Source: Streptomyces sp. CC0208 (lineage in GTDB: Bacteria; Actinomycetota; Actinomycetes; Streptomycetales; Streptomycetaceae). Taken from it: 64,000 nucleotides of DNA. Position numbers and translations under genes: made by a program. The notes beneath the pieces are model-generated. The model was given only the letters and a program-made list of their open reading frames with translations, was not told the DNA's origin and did no database searches. Positions 61,188-64,000 of the stretch are shown here, piece after piece (position 1 is the stretch's first letter; every line of letters begins with the position of its first letter). The stretch is from the NCBI RefSeq assembly GCF_003443735.1, contig NZ_CP031969.1:3596001-3660000 (forward strand), given 5' to 3'.

Positions 61188-62042
61188 ATGAGCATCGTCG
61201 TCACCGGAGCCACCGGACACCTCGGCCGTCACGTCGTCGAGCAGCTGCTCGAGAAGGTTCCCGCCGAGCAGGTCACCGCCGTCGTCCGGACCCCGGAGAA
61301 GGCCGCCGACTTCGCGGCGAAGGGCGTGAAGATAGCCGTCGCCGACTACAACAGCCCCGAGACCTTCGACGGCGTCTTCGCGGCCGGCGACAAGGTCCTG
61401 CTGATCTCCGGCAACGAGTTCGACAAGGGCCGCCCCGCCCAGCACCAGGTCGTCATCGACGCCGCCGAGGCCGCGGGCGTGGCGCTCCTCGCGTACACCA
61501 GCGCCCCCGGCACTCTGACCGCCGCGCTCGCCGACGACCACCGGGCCACCGAGAAGGCGCTGCTCGCCTCCGGTCTGCCCTACTCGCTGCTGCGCAACGG
61601 CTGGTACAACGAGAACTACACGGAGAACCTCGCCCCCGTCCTGGAGTACAACGCGGTCGTCCAGGCCGCCGGTGACGGCCGTGTCTCCACCGCCTCGCGC
61701 GCCGACTACGCGGCCGCCGCGGTCGCCGTACTGACCGGCGAAGGGCACGAGAACACGACGTACGAGCTCGGCGGCGACGAGCCCTGGGGCTTCGCCGAGT
61801 ACGCGGCCGAGCTGAGCAGGCAGACCGGCAAGGAGATCGCCTACAACGCCGTGTCCGTCGAGGCCTACACCGGGATCCTGACCGGCGCCGGGCTGCCCGG
61901 GCCGTTCGCCGCGATCCTCGCCGGGGTCGACGCCTCCATCGAGAAGGGCGAGCTGGTCGTCACCTCCGGCGACCTGTCCCGGCTGACCGGCCGTCCCGCC
62001 ACTCCGATCGCCGAGTCGATCGAGGCCGCGCTCAAGGGCTGA
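61188..62042 (+). CDS. NAD(P)H-binding quinone reductase, QorB/HSCARG-like
   Basis: A 284-residue atypical short-chain dehydrogenase. The N-terminal Rossmann motif is VVTGATGHLGRHVVEQLL (4-21), and the mid-part contains LAYTSAPGT and LRNGWYNENYTENL, typical of NAD(P)H:quinone oxidoreductase 2 and NmrA-related proteins. The ATG follows AAGGAGA. The divergent HxlR gene suggests induction by quinones or electrophiles. Catalysis rather than redox sensing is likely but not shown. Confidence 0.9.
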   Translation: MSIVVTGATGHLGRHVVEQLLEKVPAEQVTAVVRTPEKAADFAAKGVKIAVADYNSPETFDGVFAAGDKVLLISGNEFDKGRPAQHQVVIDAAEAAGVALLAYTSAPGTLTAALADDHRATEKALLASGLPYSLLRNGWYNENYTENLAPVLEYNAVVQAAGDGRVSTASRADYAAAAVAVLTGEGHENTTYELGGDEPWGFAEYAAELSRQTGKEIAYNAVSVEAYTGILTGAGLPGPFAAILAGVDASIEKGELVVTSGDLSRLTGRPATPIAESIEAALKG

Positions 62043-62069
62043 CACTCCCCCAGCGGACCTTGGGCGCTC

Positions 62070-62121
62070 CACCCCCGCCTGTCATGACCGTATAGCGATA
62101 CGGGCATGACAGGCGGGGGTG
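62070..62121 (+). terminator. Strong terminator after the quinone reductase gene
   Basis: A perfect 17-base stem extended by 5 more pairs after one mismatch, with a 6-base loop, 27 bases after the stop. It covers an ATG that would otherwise be the first start of rarD, so it also supports the later GTG start. Confidence 0.93.
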
Positions 62122-62168
62122 CTCGGCGTTACCTTCGTGCGGCGAGGACAGTGCGAGGAGGAGAGTCC

Positions 62169-63173
62169 GTGAAGTCCAGAGGCGAGCGGCACATAGGTCT
62201 GCTGAACGGTTTCGCGGCCTATGGGATGTGGGGACTCGTCCCGCTGTTCTGGCCGCTGCTCAAGCCCGCCGGCGCCGCCGAGATCCTCGCCCACCGGATG
62301 GTGTGGTCGCTCGTCTTCGTCGCCGTCGCGCTGGTCTTCGTACGGCGCTGGGCCTGGGCGGGTGAGCTGCTGCGGCAGCCGCGCAGGCTGGCCCTGATCA
62401 CCGTGGCCGCCGCCGTCATCACCGTGAACTGGGGCGTCTACATCTGGGCCGTGAACTCCGGCCATGTCGTGGAGGCCTCGCTCGGGTACTTCATCAATCC
62501 CCTGGTCACCATCGCGATGGGCGTGCTGCTGCTCAAGGAGCGGCTGCGGCCCGTGCAGTGGGCGGCGGTCGGGATCGGCGCCGCAGCGGTGCTCGTCCTC
62601 ACCGTCGGGTACGGCCGGCCGCCGTGGATCTCCCTCACCCTCGCCTTCTCCTTCGCCACGTACGGCCTGGTCAAGAAGAAGGTGAACCTGAGCGGGGTCG
62701 AGTCGCTGGCCGCCGAGACCGCGATCCAGTTCCTGCCCGCGCTCGGGTATCTGCTGTGGCTGGGCCACCAGGGCAACCTCAGCTTCGCCACCGAGGGCCC
62801 CGGGCACGCGGCGCTGCTCGCCTCGACCGGCATCGTCACCGCGCTCCCCCTGGTCTGCTTCGGCGCCGCGGCGATCCGCGTGCCGCTGTCCACGCTGGGG
62901 CTGCTCCAGTACCTGGCCCCGGTCTTCCAGTTCCTGCTCGGCATCTTCTACTTCGGCGAGGCCATGCCGCCCGAGCGCTGGGCCGGGTTCGCGCTGGTCT
63001 GGCTGGCGCTGACGCTGCTGACCTGGGACGCCCTGCGCACCGCGCGGACGCTCAGGAGGGAGATCGGCAGGCCCAGCACCACCATGACGACGGGCGCGGT
63101 CAGCGCCGTAAGGAAGGCGGACAGTCCGGCCTCGGGGTCGGAGCCGCCGGCCTCGCCGGCCGCCAGGCCGTAG
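62169..63173 (+). CDS. rarD: RarD-type EamA transporter with replaced C terminus
   Basis: A ten-helix drug/metabolite transporter, 334 residues from the GTG at 62169, which follows GAGGAGGAG. The first helix begins HIGLLNGFAAYGMWGLVPLF, and the last is about 279-297 (RWAGFALVWLALTLLTWDAL). The final 30 or so residues (PSTTMTTGAVSAVRKADSPA and onward) are read from the strand opposite a decayed MFS gene and have no transporter character, so the original end of the gene seems to have been lost by a deletion or fusion. The core transporter is complete and may still work. Confidence 0.9.
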   Translation: MKSRGERHIGLLNGFAAYGMWGLVPLFWPLLKPAGAAEILAHRMVWSLVFVAVALVFVRRWAWAGELLRQPRRLALITVAAAVITVNWGVYIWAVNSGHVVEASLGYFINPLVTIAMGVLLLKERLRPVQWAAVGIGAAAVLVLTVGYGRPPWISLTLAFSFATYGLVKKKVNLSGVESLAAETAIQFLPALGYLLWLGHQGNLSFATEGPGHAALLASTGIVTALPLVCFGAAAIRVPLSTLGLLQYLAPVFQFLLGIFYFGEAMPPERWAGFALVWLALTLLTWDALRTARTLRREIGRPSTTMTTGAVSAVRKADSPASGSEPPASPAARP

Positions 63174-63377
63174 ACCGCCGTCACGGCCGAGATCCCGATC
63201 GCCGAGCCGAACTGGGTCGCCGTGTGCAGCAGCCCGCCCGCCGGGCCCTGCTCGGACTCGGCGACCCCGTCCGTCGCCGCGATCGTCAGCGGTCCGTACG
63301 CCGGCGCGAACGCCATGCCACTCCATGCCGAACGGCAGGAAGGAGCCGTAGGCGGGCACCGACACGGGTGTTGCCAT
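63030..63377 (-). pseudogene. MFS transporter remnant
   Basis: On the minus strand a frame reads MAFAPAYGPLTIAATDGVAE, then GGLLHTATQFGSAIGISAVT, and further to LTAPVVMVVLGLPISLLSVR: the last three helices of a DHA2-type MFS drug transporter. A short start-like piece, MATPVSVPAYGSFLPFG, lies in another frame just upstream. The first 11 or so helices are missing. The remnant runs under the tail of rarD. Confidence 0.75.
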
Positions 63378-63380
63378 CTG

Positions 63381-63532
63381 GTCGCGCCGCCCCGGGTGGA
63401 GTACGAACTGACCCCGCTCGGCGGCACCTGCACGCGGCCATCCGCTCGCTGGTGACCTGGACCGAGGCGCACCAGGAGGCGATCGCGGCGGCACGGTCGG
63501 CGTACGACAGCCGGGCGGCCGCGGTGGTGTGA
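63381..63532 (+). pseudogene. HxlR-type regulator remnant
   Basis: On the plus strand VAPPRVEYELTPLG is followed, after a frameshift, by HAAIRSLVTWTEAHQEAIAA and on to SAYDSRAAAVV. The PPRVEYELTPLG phrase and the helical end are those of the C-terminal half of an HxlR regulator. The DNA-binding half is missing. It begins 4 bases from the MFS remnant on the other strand, so both probably derive from one divergent regulator-transporter pair. Confidence 0.75.
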
Positions 63533-63571
63533 GCCGGGCCGCTGTCAGTGGTCACCGCTATAAGTGACGGT

Positions 63572-64000
63572 ATGACACCCGTGCACTGGAAAGTCGTGAT
63601 CGACGCCGCGGACCCGCACGCCCAGGCCGACTTCTGGGCCGCCGCACTGCGCTACGAGACCGAGGACAACGACGCCCTGATCCAGCGTCTGCTGGAGCTC
63701 GGCGCGCTGCCGCGCGAGGCGGTCGTCGAGTACCACGCCCGCCTGGCCTTCCGGGACCTGGTCGCCGTACGGCATCCGGACGACCCGTACGACAAGGACA
63801 GCGGCACGGGGCTCGGACGGCGGCTGCTGTTCCAGCGCGTACCGGAGCCGAAGACCGTCAAGAACCGGCTCCACCTCGACCTGCATCCCGGGGAGGGCAG
63901 CCGCTCGCCCGAGGTGGAGAGGCTGACGGGGCTCGGGGCGAGAGTGCTGCGCGAGGTGAGCGAACCGTCGGGGGCCTGGGTGGTGATGGCGGATCCGGAG
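63572..64000 (+). CDS. VOC-family protein (3' end outside window)
   Basis: The first 143 residues of a vicinal-oxygen-chelate (glyoxalase/bleomycin-resistance fold) protein. The start MTPVHWKVVIDAADPHAQAD and the phrases QADFWAAAL, RLLFQRVPEPKTVKNRLHLD and GARVLREVSEPSGAWVVMAD are typical of the small streptomycete VOC proteins. The middle (35-70) is more helical than usual. Function unknown. A TATAAGT 12 bases before the ATG, inside a GTCAC/GTGAC inverted repeat, may be a promoter element. Confidence 0.88.
   Translation, partial: MTPVHWKVVIDAADPHAQADFWAAALRYETEDNDALIQRLLELGALPREAVVEYHARLAFRDLVAVRHPDDPYDKDSGTGLGRRLLFQRVPEPKTVKNRLHLDLHPGEGSRSPEVERLTGLGARVLREVSEPSGAWVVMADPE

Overview
This window is a high-GC Gram-positive chromosome segment, almost certainly from Streptomyces or a close relative. 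The evidence is third-position GC bias, GTG/TTG starts, the gene order rplK-rplA / rplJ-rplL / rpoB-rpoC / rpsL-rpsG-fusA, a 1161-residue RpoB with a TTG start, and tRNAs and housekeeping genes in the order usual for streptomycetes. The core proteins look intact; the rifampicin region of RpoB and the streptomycin-relevant lysines of RpsL read as wild type.

Layout. 1-2912 (minus): the str operon rpsL-rpsG-fusA, with fusA cut by the window edge, and its promoter. 3021-10302: an accessory island between the str operon and rpoC. It holds a DUF1707 membrane protein, a CRP-like regulator, and a five-gene plus-strand operon coding for a class III nucleotidyl-cyclase-like protein, a degenerate P-loop/HEAT-like protein, an SPFH-like protein, a Pycsar-type transmembrane protein and an M48 metalloprotease. 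10312-24453 (minus): rpoC, rpoB, rplL, rplJ, two related lipoproteins, rplA, rplK, nusG, secE and tRNA-Trp. 24702-32298: aminotransferase, adenosine deaminase, murB, an MFS pump with its TetR regulator, a HadA/HadB-type pair, rpmG, tRNA-Met and tRNA-Thr. 32557-41280: an amidohydrolase-like protein without its usual metal ligands, an NAD-binding protein, a SnoaL-like protein, YajQ, tRNA-Tyr, an APC permease, an SMI1/KNR4 protein, a decayed gene, YccF and HtpX.

41494-52339 (minus) is a complex I cluster, nuoA-B-C-H-I-J-K-L-M-N, with no nuoD, E, F or G. It is followed by two paralogous sensor kinases, a 1.1-kb repeat-rich gap, a NarL-type response regulator and a ferredoxin-dependent 2-oxoacid oxidoreductase (korAB). 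The rest has an HxlR regulator divergent from an NAD(P)H-binding reductase, rarD, decayed fragments of an MFS/regulator pair and the start of a VOC protein.

Most notable is the island at 3877-10302. The CRP-like protein keeps both the cyclic-nucleotide phosphate-binding residues and the Arg-Glu-x3-Arg recognition helix. A textbook CTGTG-N8-CACAG site lies between it and the cyclase operon. The cyclase keeps both metal aspartates and the Asn/Arg transition-state pair but not the adenine-selecting residues. The cyclase tail and the next protein's N terminus share a short motif. Together these suggest a cyclic-nucleotide-controlled, membrane-targeting conflict (probably anti-phage) system of unusual composition. 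That function is inferred, not shown.
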